The position numbers and the translations under genes were made by a program. From Victivallales bacterium (lineage in GTDB: Bacteria; Verrucomicrobiota; Lentisphaeria; Oligosphaerales; Oligosphaeraceae), in assembly GCA_017535315.1 (NCBI GenBank), contig JAFXUD010000002.1:361111-425110 (forward strand): 64,000 nt of DNA, read 5' to 3'. Shown one piece after another: positions 35,351 through 45,563 of the stretch. The notes under the pieces were generated by a model. That model did not search any database, was not told the DNA's origin, and saw only the letters and a program-made list of their open reading frames with translations. Every line of letters begins with the position of its first letter. Position 1 is the first letter of the stretch.

Positions 35351-35425
35351 AAAAATGTGAGGATATGATTTGACGCACATCTGGAAAGATGGTACTGTAG
35401 TACATCTGCCAAAGTGTTTGATTGG
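35351..35425 (+). repeat. Dispersed repeat, family B copy 2
   Basis: Second copy of the element at 31134-31200, here with a small duplication giving GTACTGTAGTAC. It ends 19 bases before the GNAT start codon, so it may supply promoter or leader sequence. Confidence 0.65.
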
Positions 35426-35443
35426 GAGAAATCGGAGTTCCCT

Positions 35444-36217
35444 ATGAAGACAACAAACGACATAATTCTGCAGGTAGCCATGGAGCAGTCCGCTATTGAC
35501 GCGAATTGCAATGCAGAGGACTTTTTGCGCCTTGAGAACGTCATCGCCCTCTCCAAACCAAATCCGTTGGCGAGAAAATATCTGAAATTGCCCCATGTGT
35601 GCAATCTGATTTCGTATGGAAACAACGTCGTTGCAAGCATCAGCAAGGAATATAGGGACATTGTGTCGGCCTATATCGACAAATATCCAGCAGGGCATTG
35701 TTTCGAGACTCCCAATCTTCATGTTCTGAATGACGCCTTCCAGAAACATGGTTTTCGGGCGTGTTTCATGGCTGAATATTTCCTGCCCGACATACAGTGC
35801 TTGAATATTTTGCCGTGCGACTATGAAACAAGAATTCTGGCAGTTGCGGATTTTGGCAGCTTGTACACAAAAGAATGGAGCTGCGCACTTTGCGAAGATA
35901 GAAAGGAACTTGACGTTCTGGGCGTCGGGGCGTATGACAAAGGCAGGCTCGTCGGCCTTGCGGCCTGTTCCGCCGACTGCGATTCGATGTGGCAGATCGG
36001 CGTTGACGTGCTTCCTGAATACCGTAGGCAGGGCATAGCATCAGCCCTGACAAGCAGATTGGCGGTGGAAATATTGGAACGCGAGAGGGTTCCGTTCTAT
36101 TGCTGTGCATGGTCCAATATCGGCTCGGCCAGAACCGCCATACGCAGTGGATTCCGTCCAGCATGGGTTGAAATGACTGTAAAATCGGCGGAATACGTCA
36201 ACGGCATGAACAAATGA
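35444..36217 (+). CDS. GNAT family N-acetyltransferase
   Basis: A 257-residue acetyltransferase. The C-terminal half has the acetyl-CoA motif A (IGVDVLPEYRRQGIASALTS, with R-R-Q-G-I-A) and motif B (FYCCAWSNIGSARTAIRSGF). The first 110 residues (LENVIALSKPNPLARKYLKL) form an extra N-terminal domain seen in several gut-bacterial GNATs of unknown substrate. The ATG at 35444 follows GGAG with six-base spacing; an in-frame upstream start at 35414 lacks a ribosome site. Convergent with the amidohydrolase gene. Substrate unknown. Confidence 0.88.
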   Translation: MKTTNDIILQVAMEQSAIDANCNAEDFLRLENVIALSKPNPLARKYLKLPHVCNLISYGNNVVASISKEYRDIVSAYIDKYPAGHCFETPNLHVLNDAFQKHGFRACFMAEYFLPDIQCLNILPCDYETRILAVADFGSLYTKEWSCALCEDRKELDVLGVGAYDKGRLVGLAACSADCDSMWQIGVDVLPEYRRQGIASALTSRLAVEILERERVPFYCCAWSNIGSARTAIRSGFRPAWVEMTVKSAEYVNGMNK

Positions 36218-36269
36218 CCTGCAAGAATTTGGCAGTGTGACAAAGGAGGGCGAAGACAAACAACACCTT

Positions 36270-37262
36270 TCAGGCACCTAATTTTCTGAAAACCCGCTGT
36301 GCGTTGTTGAATAGCACGTCTGACACGTGCCCCTTGGGCGTAGTATTCAGGATTGCGCGCAGCTGTTCATAGAAGAAGGTGGTGAAATTCACCGCATTTT
36401 TAGTATCGACAATCGAGGTGCCGACTGCGTAATCCTCACCCATAAGATAAGCATATTGGTCATTAATCTCCACTGACTTGCCACGCAGGAATGCAATCGG
36501 CGCATCACTGCCGAAGACAATGCGTTCTGCAGGGAAATGGTCAAATGTGTATTTAAGGACACCCTCGTGATTCAGCATGGCTGTGTCAAAGTATGCATTG
36601 GGATATTTCACGAAGTCATCGATATTTGACTGATAGATATTCTTCATAAAATATGCACGGCCTATATGTGCGAAGACAAAGCGAACATTCGGGTACTTCT
36701 CGCACAATTCCAGCATCTGGCGCTGGTTGACCTTGTCTGCAAAGCGTCCAGAACGCGGTATATGCAGGGTTACAGCGAGCCCCTTCCTGTCAAGCATAGC
36801 CAGTTGCTGCGGAGTTAGCATATCGTTAATTTCCACTTCATTGGAGGTCTTGCCATAGAATGCGGCGGCATAATTCCAGTATGGCTTCACACCCACTGCG
36901 CCAGCACGGTCAATACGTTCCTCCACTAGTTCGGCGGCATCCGCAGGGGAAATCAGCACATTGATAGAATCACCTGGTAGTGCTCCGTCAGGCGTCTTGC
37001 TTCTGTCCGCCGCATTATTGGGCATGCCAAAGCAGTTCAGATGGCACTCCTGCTGAGGAAGCAGCTCAGCCATGATATCGCGCCACATGGACAAGGTAAA
37101 CTCGCCGCCAAAACGGTTGGCGCAATTTTTGTCAGGAAAACGAAAATCCGCTGGATAATCAGCTTTGCTCCAGATATGAACGTGCGCATCGAACAGCTTT
37201 TGGGGCAACCTAGGGGAGAGCTCCTCTTCATAGATGCGCCTGTCATTGTCATTTGTCAGCAT
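36270..37262 (-). CDS. Amidohydrolase-2 family metal-dependent hydrolase
   Basis: TIM-barrel metal-dependent hydrolase of 330 residues (the family of ACMSD, lactonases and sugar-lactone hydrolases). Metal ligands visible are DAHVH (residues 25-29), a His after the fourth strand (VRFVFAHIGRAY) and Asp in IVFGSDAPIAF. The start is five bases after the aminotransferase stop, so the two are translationally linked. In company with a dehydrogenase, an aminotransferase and a sugar kinase, a lactone- or deamination-product hydrolase is plausible, but the reaction is not certain. Confidence 0.82.
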   Translation of the reverse strand: MLTNDNDRRIYEEELSPRLPQKLFDAHVHIWSKADYPADFRFPDKNCANRFGGEFTLSMWRDIMAELLPQQECHLNCFGMPNNAADRSKTPDGALPGDSINVLISPADAAELVEERIDRAGAVGVKPYWNYAAAFYGKTSNEVEINDMLTPQQLAMLDRKGLAVTLHIPRSGRFADKVNQRQMLELCEKYPNVRFVFAHIGRAYFMKNIYQSNIDDFVKYPNAYFDTAMLNHEGVLKYTFDHFPAERIVFGSDAPIAFLRGKSVEINDQYAYLMGEDYAVGTSIVDTKNAVNFTTFFYEQLRAILNTTPKGHVSDVLFNNAQRVFRKLGA

Positions 37263-37267
37263 AATAC

Positions 37268-38830
37268 TTATTCCTCCAACTTGTCCAATGCCTTGCCAAT
37301 TGCGCTCATAACAATGCCGAGCGCCTTTTTACTGCATATCAGCGGCGGCTTCATAAGCGCGGCGGGCGGACAATCCGCCTTGTACGTCTGTGCGCTCACA
37401 TCTATGCAATATTCATTGCACATGGTCTTGCAGAACGCAACCGCCTTCTCCGTATCCATGAAAACCAGGGCGGAAAGAAGTCCCTGACCTTCGATGCGGC
37501 GCACCAGACCTGCATGTTTTGCGGCTATTTCCTCCAGTGCCGCACGCCATTGCGTTCCAATCTCTCTGATGTAATCCACATTCGCCTCGGAGAAGCGCAT
37601 TGTAATCAAGTTTGCTAGACTGGCGATTTCCTCCTGACCATTGGTGACCAAAGCACCGAACAGGTTCAGGTTGTCCATTTCAGCTGTGGTAATAATTCTG
37701 CTGGCGGGATACATGCCACCAGGGAAGCCCTTGCCCACCGAGACAAAGTCAGGCTTCAAGCCATATTCCTTGAACAGGAACATTTCTGGCGACCACATGC
37801 AGCTTTGTATCTCGTCCACAAAGCATGGAATGCCGCGGCTGTGGCATAGTTCATAGCACTGATTTATGTAGGCCTTGTCAAGTTTGATAGCACCATAGTT
37901 CATTAGGACAAGCTCATGTATGAAACCAGCGATCCTTGTGCTTCCTGCATCGTATTTTTCAACGGCTGCCTTGAAGCCCTCATAGTCATTTATCGGTACG
38001 CCGACCGCCTTGATCAAGCCAGCCGCCTCCATGCCTGCATACATCTCGCTCCACATGCCACGCAGCATCTGGGTGAAAATGGTGGTGCCATGATAATTTG
38101 CCTCGCGCCCGTTGCGGTAGTCTCCCATCACCAGGAACACAGGCGTGCACCCGCTGTGGACTGGCGCATCAAAATGCGGCTGCAACTTGTAGAAGCGCGC
38201 CAGCATCATCTTGAATGCCGCCTCGCATGCCAGGCTGCCAGTCTCCAGATTGATCACGCGGTTCAGTACGTGCGGCTCCTTGGAGGCAATCACCGCATCC
38301 AGGGCTGTGCAGTCTTCGCGGGCAATGCCATTGGCCACACGTACAAGCTCACGCTCTAGAACGCGGGTGATATGACCGCGCGTGTTGTTGTGCGTGATAT
38401 TGGAGATTCCAATTTGATTTGCCAGATGAAGCAGCTCGTACCCAGGAAAACCATGCCCCAGGCTGGCCTGGTAGTGTTCGCTTTTGCCTATGAAATAAAG
38501 ACGTCCGTCCTCGCCTATGCGAAGGAAGCCCAGCGATGCAATGGGAGCCATGGAGGCATGCAGCGCCGCATCAAATGCGGTTGTCCCCGCGCCGCGAACA
38601 CTGTTGTCGAAGGATGCGCAAACTTTTTCGCCCAGTTTGTCAAGCAAGGCATCCAACCTCGCACCAAATTCCTCTGGATAAAAATCCACTTTCTGGCAGG
38701 CAAGTGCATCCAGTTCACTGGCACTGCCAATGCCAAGTACACTCGCCGCCATGCAAACTGAGCTTATATAATCAGCACCAAGCATATCCTTTAGCGACAA
38801 GGATAGGCTCTTTAACTTCATTTCCTGCAT
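37268..38830 (-). CDS. PLP-dependent class III aminotransferase
   Basis: A 520-residue class III (omega/acetylornithine-like) aminotransferase. The Schiff-base Lys is K367 in FVSVGKGFPGGMYPAS, with the upstream Asp of the IPCFVDEIQS segment binding the PLP pyridine N. An unusual N-terminal region of about 100 residues precedes the core. The ATG at 38830 is chosen because GAGGAG lies upstream; a longer in-frame start at 38872 lacks this. First gene of a two-gene minus-strand operon with the amidohydrolase, divergent from the DeoR operon. A ketose/inosose or oxo-acid acceptor fits the neighbourhood; the substrate is unknown. Confidence 0.9.
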   Translation of the reverse strand: MQEMKLKSLSLSLKDMLGADYISSVCMAASVLGIGSASELDALACQKVDFYPEEFGARLDALLDKLGEKVCASFDNSVRGAGTTAFDAALHASMAPIASLGFLRIGEDGRLYFIGKSEHYQASLGHGFPGYELLHLANQIGISNITHNNTRGHITRVLERELVRVANGIAREDCTALDAVIASKEPHVLNRVINLETGSLACEAAFKMMLARFYKLQPHFDAPVHSGCTPVFLVMGDYRNGREANYHGTTIFTQMLRGMWSEMYAGMEAAGLIKAVGVPINDYEGFKAAVEKYDAGSTRIAGFIHELVLMNYGAIKLDKAYINQCYELCHSRGIPCFVDEIQSCMWSPEMFLFKEYGLKPDFVSVGKGFPGGMYPASRIITTAEMDNLNLFGALVTNGQEEIASLANLITMRFSEANVDYIREIGTQWRAALEEIAAKHAGLVRRIEGQGLLSALVFMDTEKAVAFCKTMCNEYCIDVSAQTYKADCPPAALMKPPLICSKKALGIVMSAIGKALDKLEE

Positions 38831-39015
38831 TTTCTTGACTCCTCTATATGAAAACGTGCAAAACAATACCACAAATCAAAATGGTTTCAAGCCGCACTCG
38901 CAAAAAAAGATTGAAATGTATCATTTTTTTTAATATTTTACCTCTAATAAGTACCATTTTCTAGTATAAAATGATTGTTTCAAAAGAAAAATAATCAAAA
39001 TATTACATTTTACTA

Positions 39016-39044
39016 TTGATAAATACGCTAAGACATGGTATAAT
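39016..39044 (+). promoter_or_regulatory. Sigma-70-type promoter of the DeoR operon
   Basis: TTGATA (39016-39021), a 17-base spacer and TATAAT (39039-39044) are a near-perfect -35/-10 pair. The predicted start of transcription is about 70 bases before the DeoR ATG at 39122. The AT-rich 291-base region also serves the divergent aminotransferase gene. Confidence 0.75.
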
Positions 39045-39121
39045 TATTCCCGCAAACAAGAAAGTGTCTATTCTGTGAGTTCTAGATCTCCAGAAACCCC
39101 AGAAAAATAGCGGTGACACGA

Positions 39122-39943
39122 ATGGGAAAGTGTGAAAAAAACAGAGAGAAGATATTGTCGTTGCTCTGCCAGCATGGCAGGCTGAGCATTGCTGACGTGG
39201 TTGCCGAGCTGAATGCATCGGAGGCCACGGTACGCCGCTATTTTACCATGATGGAGAAGGACAGCGAACTTATCAGGACATATGGTGGCGTTTGCCTGCC
39301 GAGTTCCACAAATGCGGCTGAATACCATTTCAAGCGCCAGTCCATCACGAACATAGCAGAGAAAAAGGCGATTGGCCTGGAGGCAGCAAAGCTGATTTGT
39401 AGCCATGATAGGCTTTTCTTTGATTCAGGCACCACGGTGCGTGAATGCGGCAACTTTCTGGCCAATTTCATAAATCAGAAAATGGTGGGCGACATATCCG
39501 TCACAACCAATTCCCTTGTCTATAGCGAAGAACTTGTGAAATGCTGCCGTTACTGCCTATTGGGCGGCACGCTGCGCATGCAGCGCATGGACGTGTGCGG
39601 TCTGGCAACGCTGGAGAACATGGCAAAATACAACTTCACAAAAGCTTTGCTCGGCGCAGACGGCATTTCGCCTGACGGGCAGCTCTATACCACGGATGAA
39701 GATACATCACTGCTGGCGACAGCAGCCCTTAGGCAAAGCCAGCAGGCATTCATTCTGGCAGATGCCTCAAAACTGGGAAATGTCTCATTCGCAGCATATG
39801 GCACGCTCAAGGGCCCCTCATTCACGCTGATCACAGATGAAAATGCGGACAAAAAGCTGCTGGAGCAATTCCGCAAAAATGGCGTTAACATCATTGTCGC
39901 GGGTGCAACAACACCCCAGAAAAAGAGAAATAAACAGGAGTGA
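39122..39943 (+). CDS. DeoR-family transcriptional repressor
   Basis: A 273-residue sugar-responsive repressor. The N-terminal winged HTH (EKILSLLCQHGRLSIADVVA, ASEATVRRYFTMME, RTYGGVCLP) precedes a DeoR-C effector domain (LFFDSGTTVRECGN; SVTTNSLVYS; KALLGADGIS; ILADASKLGNVSFA). Such domains sense a phosphorylated sugar. The FGGY kinase downstream could make that signal. The ATG at 39122 is used; a GTG at 39113 is possible. It heads the plus-strand operon and faces the aminotransferase operon, so it probably controls both sides. Confidence 0.93.
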   Translation: MGKCEKNREKILSLLCQHGRLSIADVVAELNASEATVRRYFTMMEKDSELIRTYGGVCLPSSTNAAEYHFKRQSITNIAEKKAIGLEAAKLICSHDRLFFDSGTTVRECGNFLANFINQKMVGDISVTTNSLVYSEELVKCCRYCLLGGTLRMQRMDVCGLATLENMAKYNFTKALLGADGISPDGQLYTTDEDTSLLATAALRQSQQAFILADASKLGNVSFAAYGTLKGPSFTLITDENADKKLLEQFRKNGVNIIVAGATTPQKKRNKQE

Positions 39944-39948
39944 GACTT

Positions 39949-41226
39949 ATGGGAATAAAACTTGGAATGCTTGGACTTGGACAGTTCGGCAGCAATTTCG
40001 TCAAACTTTTCAAGGCACATCCTTTGGTGGATAAGATTGCCCTCTGCGACTGCGAGCCAACCAAGCTGAAGACATTTACGGAAGACCCCTTCATGCAGGA
40101 CAAGCTGTCCATAAGCGAGTGCTGCACTTCGCTGGACGAGTTGGTTAAGAAGGATCTGGATGCAATTGCAATCATCACGCAACCCTGGCTGCATGCGCCT
40201 CAGTGCCTTCAGGTGCTTAATTCAGGCAAGCACGTCTATAGTGCAGTTCCGCTGATTCAACTGCCAGACGACAATGAGGTGCTGGACTGGTGCCACAAGC
40301 TAGCCGAGGCGGTCAAGCGCACGGGATGCCAGTATATGCTGGGCGAGACCACCATCTACCGCCCCCAGACCATGTTCTGCCGCCGCAAGGCATTGGCAGG
40401 CGAATTCGGTGAGTTCGTGTATGCTGAAGGCGAATACGTCCACGATGTGGATGGCAATGCCAATGGCTGGGCAAACCTGCGCAATGTGATGAAAAACCGC
40501 ACCACGGGCACGATTGGCGAGCAATACAACGCCATCATGGAGCCCTATTTCTCCAAAGGCATAAAGCACAGCCCTATGAGTTATCCCACCCATTCGGTCT
40601 CTGGTCCGATACATGTCATGCAGACCAGGGCCATCAAGGTCAGCGCCTACGGTGTCCGCAACACGAACAATGACCCCTTCTTCGACCGCTATGACATGTC
40701 GAATATATTTGCGCTGTATCAACTGGCCAACGGAACGTCGCTTCGCATAGCCGAATGCCGTGAAATCGGAGCCACCAGCTTTGACCGCCAGGAATCGGAG
40801 ATATTCCGCATATTCGGCAAGCAGGGCAGCTTCTCCAGAAACGTATGGCAGAACAATTGCCGCACCGTGGCTGGCACGGCGCAGCCAATCATGGAAAACG
40901 TGCCGAATCCTTCGGACAAGGCATGGCCCTGGGCTGGCTACAAGGAAATGACTCCAGCGGAAATGCGCACGCCGCTGCCGCCAGAGGTACAGGCCGCTTT
41001 CAAGCCAGTCTGCAATCCAAATGCCACGGCAAAGGACGACTTCCAGCCAACTGACCACGGCGGCAGCCACCCCTATCTGGTGCATGAATTCGTTTGTTCT
41101 GTCGCAGAGCAGCGCGAGCCTGCGATTCCCATCAGAGAGGCGGCCCACTACATGGCTATGGGCATCGCCGCGCATAAATCCGCCCTGCGAGACGGTGAGA
41201 TTACAAAAGTTGAGCTGTTTGATTGA
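39949..41226 (+). CDS. Gfo/Idh/MocA family oxidoreductase
   Basis: NAD(P)-dependent sugar or cyclitol dehydrogenase of 425 residues. The Rossmann motif GMLGLGQFGSNF is at the N-terminus, NSGKHVYSAVPL carries the family Lys, and FGEFVYAEGEYVHD follows in the C-terminal domain. CAGGAG stands eight bases before the ATG at 39949, which itself follows the DeoR stop by five bases. In an operon with a DeoR regulator, an exported enzyme, a pseudopilin and a kinase, it probably performs the oxidation step of the same pathway as the divergent aminotransferase. Not closely similar in sequence to the oxidoreductase at 3742. Confidence 0.9.
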   Translation: MGIKLGMLGLGQFGSNFVKLFKAHPLVDKIALCDCEPTKLKTFTEDPFMQDKLSISECCTSLDELVKKDLDAIAIITQPWLHAPQCLQVLNSGKHVYSAVPLIQLPDDNEVLDWCHKLAEAVKRTGCQYMLGETTIYRPQTMFCRRKALAGEFGEFVYAEGEYVHDVDGNANGWANLRNVMKNRTTGTIGEQYNAIMEPYFSKGIKHSPMSYPTHSVSGPIHVMQTRAIKVSAYGVRNTNNDPFFDRYDMSNIFALYQLANGTSLRIAECREIGATSFDRQESEIFRIFGKQGSFSRNVWQNNCRTVAGTAQPIMENVPNPSDKAWPWAGYKEMTPAEMRTPLPPEVQAAFKPVCNPNATAKDDFQPTDHGGSHPYLVHEFVCSVAEQREPAIPIREAAHYMAMGIAAHKSALRDGEITKVELFD

Positions 41227-41229
41227 GCG

Positions 41230-44200
41230 ATGAAGATGCTGTGTAAAGTATTAGCGGCGACACTGGTATCAAGCATTTTGCTGGTGGCGGATGAGGCCAT
41301 AACTGCGCTTCCTGCAATCAAGGCGCCCGTTTTGGATGGGGTAATCAGCGAGGACGAGTGGAATGGCTCGGCAACAGGCGTATTCAGGGAAAACCGAGGC
41401 TGGAATCTCCCGCAACAGCCCACGACGTGGTTTGCCGCCTGCGACAAGGAAAACCTTTACTTCGCGTTCAAGTGCATGGAATCCGACATTGCTGGCATAC
41501 GCAAGTCATTCGCGCACATTGAGGAAAGGGACAGTGCCATCTACACCGATGACTGTATCGAACTTTTCATCGACCCATTCGGCAACGACAAGGGGGGCCT
41601 TTTTCACTTCGCAGTCAACACCAATGGAATAATCTATGACGATTACAACGGCGACATTGCCTTCCAGAGCGGAATCAAGGTGGCATGCAAGGTGGAAAAG
41701 GATTCCTGGACCATGGAGATTCTGCTTCCATTCGCCGATTTGGGCATTGTACCAAAAGGCGCTGAGCTTCTGCGCATGAACCTAGGACGTGAACGCCAGG
41801 GCGGCATACGTCCCGAATATTCCTGCCTTGGCGAGGGCAGCGGCGGATTCGCCAGCAGAAACAGACTGGTCGCATTCCGTCCATTGCCATTCGGAAAGGC
41901 TTTGCCCCCCGTCACATTCAAGGCATTGGGCTCGCCTCTGGCGACGGAGTTGTGCTTCTGCAATACCGACACCGCCAGCAAGAACAGCTTCAATGTGATT
42001 ATGGAGCCTTTTGACAAGGAACACAATAAAATCAGGGACTACAGGCTGAAGACCACGCCAGGAGAGGAGACTGTTTTCGAGTACAGCATGGTTCTTGGTA
42101 CCCATAAGCTGGCTGGATACACTTTCAAGGTGCTGGATTCTGAAGACGACAACAAGGCCATTTATTCCAATATGTTCATTTTCCCCGAACTGGCAGCGGA
42201 AAAAAGGTTGCTTGCAATGGCAATTGAAAAGCCGCTCTTTACGGAACTGCTGGGTAAGGCTTTCCCGCCACGGAGGGATTTCCACGGCTTCCAGTGGGTT
42301 TTCGGCGCAGGCAATGCAGGCAATATGCAACAATTCGCGCTGCAGAAAGGTCTCCCTTATTCCAACTATGATATTGCAAAGGAGCATAAGGAGACTGGCA
42401 TGGCGAACTACGCAAACGTCACCATGATTTCTTGGCTTAACACGAACCTCTATTGCGAAGAACTGAAAACGCCTATTGCCTCAATGCCCCGCGTCCTGGA
42501 TAAGAACATCACGTGCGGCCTCAGCTTTCGACTGCTGGTCATTCCAGAGATACGCAGGCTATGGCTAGAGGATGTCAAGACCATCGCCTCCAGGGGCGCC
42601 AGGCTGATTGTCTGGGGAGATGAGCTTGCCGAGGTGCTGGAAAGCCACATGATAAGCGAATATCAGAAGATGCCTGACAATCAGGCGCTCAAGTCATTTG
42701 ACTCCATGATAAAGCAAAAGTACGGCCAGGGCAAATACGGAATTCCAAAGACCATTGAGGAAAGCAACCCATTGGCATGGATTGCCTACAGACGCGCGCT
42801 CAATGACGAGTTGGTAAGCATGTACCGCGAAGGCTACAAACTGGCGAAATCCATCAACCCAGATATAATCGTGGTATCTGACGACCCAGTCGGAAACCAA
42901 AGCAAACTATACAGCTACTCTGATTGGAAAGACGCAGTTGACATCGTGACACAGCAGCTCTACCCCAAAAACAGCCCCAATATCGACAGCTTCGGCTTCA
43001 TCACACGCTACATGGCAACGCTGTCTGGCGCCAAAGAGGTATGGCCTTGCCCCCATGTGGAGGAATATGCAGCCTCCTTCACTCCGCAGGAAGTGCTGTA
43101 TAAGTTGTCTGGTGCGGTAAGGAGCGGCGCCACTGGCTTCCACTACTACCTGCACGACACTACTGGCGCCAACAGCAACAAGAAATACTTGTGCCATGAG
43201 CGCTGGGGCGCGCCCGATCGCTATGCAGTGGAAATCGGTGCGCAGAAGCTGCTGGCGACAATGCCTCGCCTCGCCTTCCCAGGGTATGATACCGCTGTCT
43301 TCACCGCCACGGATTCCCTGCGCGCAATACCTGGCCTTATGTTCCGCCGTCCGCCTGAGCAGGACATGTATCTGCATGGTTTTCTAGGCTATGGAGCAGG
43401 CGTAAATTACCGTTTTATCAACGAGCTGACTTTGGACAACTTGTCGCAATACAAGCTCATCGCCACAGTGGAAAACGCTTATCTAGCCCGAGAGGCGTTC
43501 AATGCCCTGAAACAATATGTGCATGACGGTGGTATTCTGCTGGTGCTGAACCAGAACGCCTTTTCCTCTACGCCAGAAGGAGCTGACATGAAAGCGGACA
43601 GCGCAGCCTTCACTGGAGCGACTGCAGTTGGCGACAGTGCTACGCCAGCCTACTTCACCTACGCAGGACAGAAGGTGCCTGTCACTGCAATTCGCTGCGC
43701 TAAACTGAAAGTCGCCCCTGGCGCAATAGTTACGGCAGTATTCGCCAATGGAGACCCTGCAATCATAGAAAACGCCTTCGGCATGGGAAAGGTTTTCACG
43801 TTGGCAGCGAATCCCTGCGGTTCAAAGCTGGCTGGCAGTTCTGAGTGGAAGAGCTTCTTCCTCAACTTCTGCAAAAACTGCGGTGCAAAGACGCAATGCG
43901 ACATCTGGCGCTTCCAGCTGCCAGATTCTCTGCTGCCAAAGCAGGAACCCATACAGGGCAAGTGCATCACCAACAACTTTGTCAAGTGGGAGCATTTCAA
44001 CCCGACCACGCCTTGCAACGACACCATCACGGGTAGCTATACACTTTCGCCTGAACCAACATATTCAAAGGACAGCTCCCCTGGCAAGGTCCCATTCTCC
44101 AAAGGCAAGCTTACTGACAGGCCCAAAGCAGTAGTGGGACTTAGTGCCTGCCGAGGCAAAAGCACCTGGAGGGACTGGACCGTTGCATGGAAGGACATCG

Positions 44201-44475
44201 CAGAGCCAATTTCCATCAAATGCGATTGGTCCGAACCACGCGACATCTCTTGCATAAAGTTTTTTGTGGCTGGGACATGGCGTGATGCAAAACTGGAAAT
44301 CGGCGGCAAGAGCTATGACTTCCCCTGTCCAGCAGACTTCAACAAAGATCCTGTGAGCGTGCGTGAGGTCATCATGCAGCTTCCCATACCTGTCAAGGAG
44401 ACGCAATTGAACATTACAATCGCCCCTGACAAGAGTAGCCTCACCATAGCGGAAATGGAAATATGGTCTAAATGA
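41230..44475 (+). CDS. Large exported protein with CBM9-like domain, putative glycoside hydrolase
   Basis: A 1081-residue protein starting with a signal peptide ([21 protein letters not shown]). Residues about 28-215 form a CBM9-like beta-sandwich ([31 protein letters not shown]). The centre (about 340-690) reads as a barrel with [25 protein letters not shown] and [13 protein letters not shown] supplying candidate acids. Residues about 690-880 resemble a glutamine-amidotransferase-like accessory domain of beta-galactosidase-type enzymes ([19 protein letters not shown]). A C-terminal discoidin-like piece ends it. It starts three bases after the oxidoreductase stop. It probably attacks the glycan whose product the operon catabolises. 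Exact GH family not assigned. Confidence 0.6.
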   Translation: MKMLCKVLAATLVSSILLVADEAITALPAIKAPVLDGVISEDEWNGSATGVFRENRGWNLPQQPTTWFAACDKENLYFAFKCMESDIAGIRKSFAHIEERDSAIYTDDCIELFIDPFGNDKGGLFHFAVNTNGIIYDDYNGDIAFQSGIKVACKVEKDSWTMEILLPFADLGIVPKGAELLRMNLGRERQGGIRPEYSCLGEGSGGFASRNRLVAFRPLPFGKALPPVTFKALGSPLATELCFCNTDTASKNSFNVIMEPFDKEHNKIRDYRLKTTPGEETVFEYSMVLGTHKLAGYTFKVLDSEDDNKAIYSNMFIFPELAAEKRLLAMAIEKPLFTELLGKAFPPRRDFHGFQWVFGAGNAGNMQQFALQKGLPYSNYDIAKEHKETGMANYANVTMISWLNTNLYCEELKTPIASMPRVLDKNITCGLSFRLLVIPEIRRLWLEDVKTIASRGARLIVWGDELAEVLESHMISEYQKMPDNQALKSFDSMIKQKYGQGKYGIPKTIEESNPLAWIAYRRALNDELVSMYREGYKLAKSINPDIIVVSDDPVGNQSKLYSYSDWKDAVDIVTQQLYPKNSPNIDSFGFITRYMATLSGAKEVWPCPHVEEYAASFTPQEVLYKLSGAVRSGATGFHYYLHDTTGANSNKKYLCHERWGAPDRYAVEIGAQKLLATMPRLAFPGYDTAVFTATDSLRAIPGLMFRRPPEQDMYLHGFLGYGAGVNYRFINELTLDNLSQYKLIATVENAYLAREAFNALKQYVHDGGILLVLNQNAFSSTPEGADMKADSAAFTGATAVGDSATPAYFTYAGQKVPVTAIRCAKLKVAPGAIVTAVFANGDPAIIENAFGMGKVFTLAANPCGSKLAGSSEWKSFFLNFCKNCGAKTQCDIWRFQLPDSLLPKQEPIQGKCITNNFVKWEHFNPTTPCNDTITGSYTLSPEPTYSKDSSPGKVPFSKGKLTDRPKAVVGLSACRGKSTWRDWTVAWKDIAEPISIKCDWSEPRDISCIKFFVAGTWRDAKLEIGGKSYDFPCPADFNKDPVSVREVIMQLPIPVKETQLNITIAPDKSSLTIAEMEIWSK

Positions 44476-44525
44476 TTTTTGAAGAAACCTCAAATAATAT
44501 CACAAAAACAAAAGGAAACAAGAAA

Positions 44526-45323
44526 ATGCACACAATGAAAAAACGATTCACCCTCATTGAATTGCTGGTGGTTATTGCAATCATCGCGATTCTGGCGGCG
44601 ATGCTGCTGCCTGCACTGAGCAAGGCCCGCGAAAAGGCCCGCGCCATCAGCTGCACCAGCAACCTGAAGCAGATCGGCGTCTCAAGACGCATGTACACAG
44701 ATGACTTCGACGGACATTTCATCCCCTGCGCAGAACCCTCCTTCACCAGTGGCACCAATTACAAGACCTGGGTGGCATTGATGGCAAACTCAAGCCTCGG
44801 CCTGAATTACCTGCCAGATACCAAGAGCTTTGTCTGTCCAAGCGCGGAAATGTGGACCCATTCCAATGGCTGGACCATACTCCATGGCGCATCCAGTGCA
44901 TCAGGCTATGTCTGGATTTACACCAACTATGGCTACAACTGGCGCTGGCCTGGCGGCGGCGGTGGAAAAGGCACCTGGGGCAATGGTGCATACAATCGCG
45001 GCTACCCACCCAAGGAAGCCTTGGTTAAGAACTCGCCTTCTGAACTCGTGCTGTTTGCCGACAGCTATCTGATCGAAGGCGGTGACACCAAAACTGGATA
45101 CAATCGGGGAGACTATGCCCTGTGGGCAAGCTATGCTTCTGATATCGTTGGCTACATCGGACCTCGCCACCAGAGTGCCGTCAATATCTCGTATAGCGAT
45201 GGACATGTCGGCTCCGCCAAGGGTACCAGCACCGCCCCGCTCGCTTGTGCAAGAAGCATCCGCGAAAGCGGTGCCCTTAAGCCCGACACCTGCTGGACTG
45301 GAGGCATGCCCAATTCATATTGA
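44526..45323 (+). CDS. Type II-like pseudopilin with H-x9-DG C-terminus
   Basis: A 265-residue prepilin-type protein. The cleavage/methylation segment [19 protein letters not shown] lies at residues 7-25, followed by SKAREKAR and a Cys. The C-terminus has H-x9-DG ([15 protein letters not shown]), the pattern found in large paralogous families of Planctomycetota, Verrucomicrobiota and Lentisphaerota. It would be processed by a prepilin peptidase and displayed or assembled in the envelope. The ATG at 44526 follows AAAGGAAA; an earlier start at 44472 would bury the leader. Last gene before the terminator at 45337, cotranscribed with the exported enzyme, so it may help secretion or substrate capture. 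Confidence 0.92.
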   Translation: MHTMKKRFTLIELLVVIAIIAILAAMLLPALSKAREKARAISCTSNLKQIGVSRRMYTDDFDGHFIPCAEPSFTSGTNYKTWVALMANSSLGLNYLPDTKSFVCPSAEMWTHSNGWTILHGASSASGYVWIYTNYGYNWRWPGGGGGKGTWGNGAYNRGYPPKEALVKNSPSELVLFADSYLIEGGDTKTGYNRGDYALWASYASDIVGYIGPRHQSAVNISYSDGHVGSAKGTSTAPLACARSIRESGALKPDTCWTGGMPNSY

Positions 45324-45336
45324 TCCACAAGTATAA

Positions 45337-45381
45337 AACAGGGAAACCAGTCCATCCTTGATCTGGTTTCCTCTGTTTTTT
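45337..45381 (+). terminator. Rho-independent terminator after the pseudopilin gene
   Basis: AACAG-GGAAACCAG pairs with CTGGTTTCCTCTGTT (one bulged base) and is followed by six T. It ends the DeoR-oxidoreductase-enzyme-pseudopilin transcript; the FGGY kinase must have its own promoter or read-through. Confidence 0.88.
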
Positions 45382-45385
45382 ATGA

Positions 45386-45530
45386 ATGCTCTGTTCCCCA
45401 AGGTTAGTTAATGAAAGCGGCAGCGCACGAAGTGCGCAACCATGCGTAACCCCACGTAAGCACCCGTAAGGGCGCGCAGCGTGGGGGAGGAAGGATTCCT
45501 GAACTTAGCGCCCGCAAGGGCGCAACAAAA
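45386..45530 (-). repeat. GC-rich hairpin cluster, family C (reverse orientation)
   Basis: On the minus strand this begins with hairpin arms, and on the plus strand with TGCTCTGTTCCCC. Hairpins seen are GCGCAC-gaa-GTGCGC (45423-45437), CCCCACG/CGTGGGG (45450-45486) enclosing CCC-gtaa-GGG, and GCGCCC-gcaa-GGGCGC (45508-45523). It shares the GTGCGC hairpin and GGGGAACA end with 18576-18632. Confidence 0.65.
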
Positions 45531-45563
45531 AACGTTGCAATTACCTAATTTATTGATATCGCA

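Larger units (their letters stand above)
34893..35443. other. Intergenic region with a strong hairpin and family B repeat
   Basis: No gene supported in 551 bases. It contains the leader of the exported three-gene set, a perfect 10-bp hairpin (35291-35316) and family B copy 2 (35351-35425), which runs up to the GNAT ribosome site. Confidence 0.6.

Noticed and set aside
45423..45523. A CRISPR array was considered for the serial short hairpins
   Set aside because: The repeats are different hairpins without regular spacing or spacers, and no cas gene is present.
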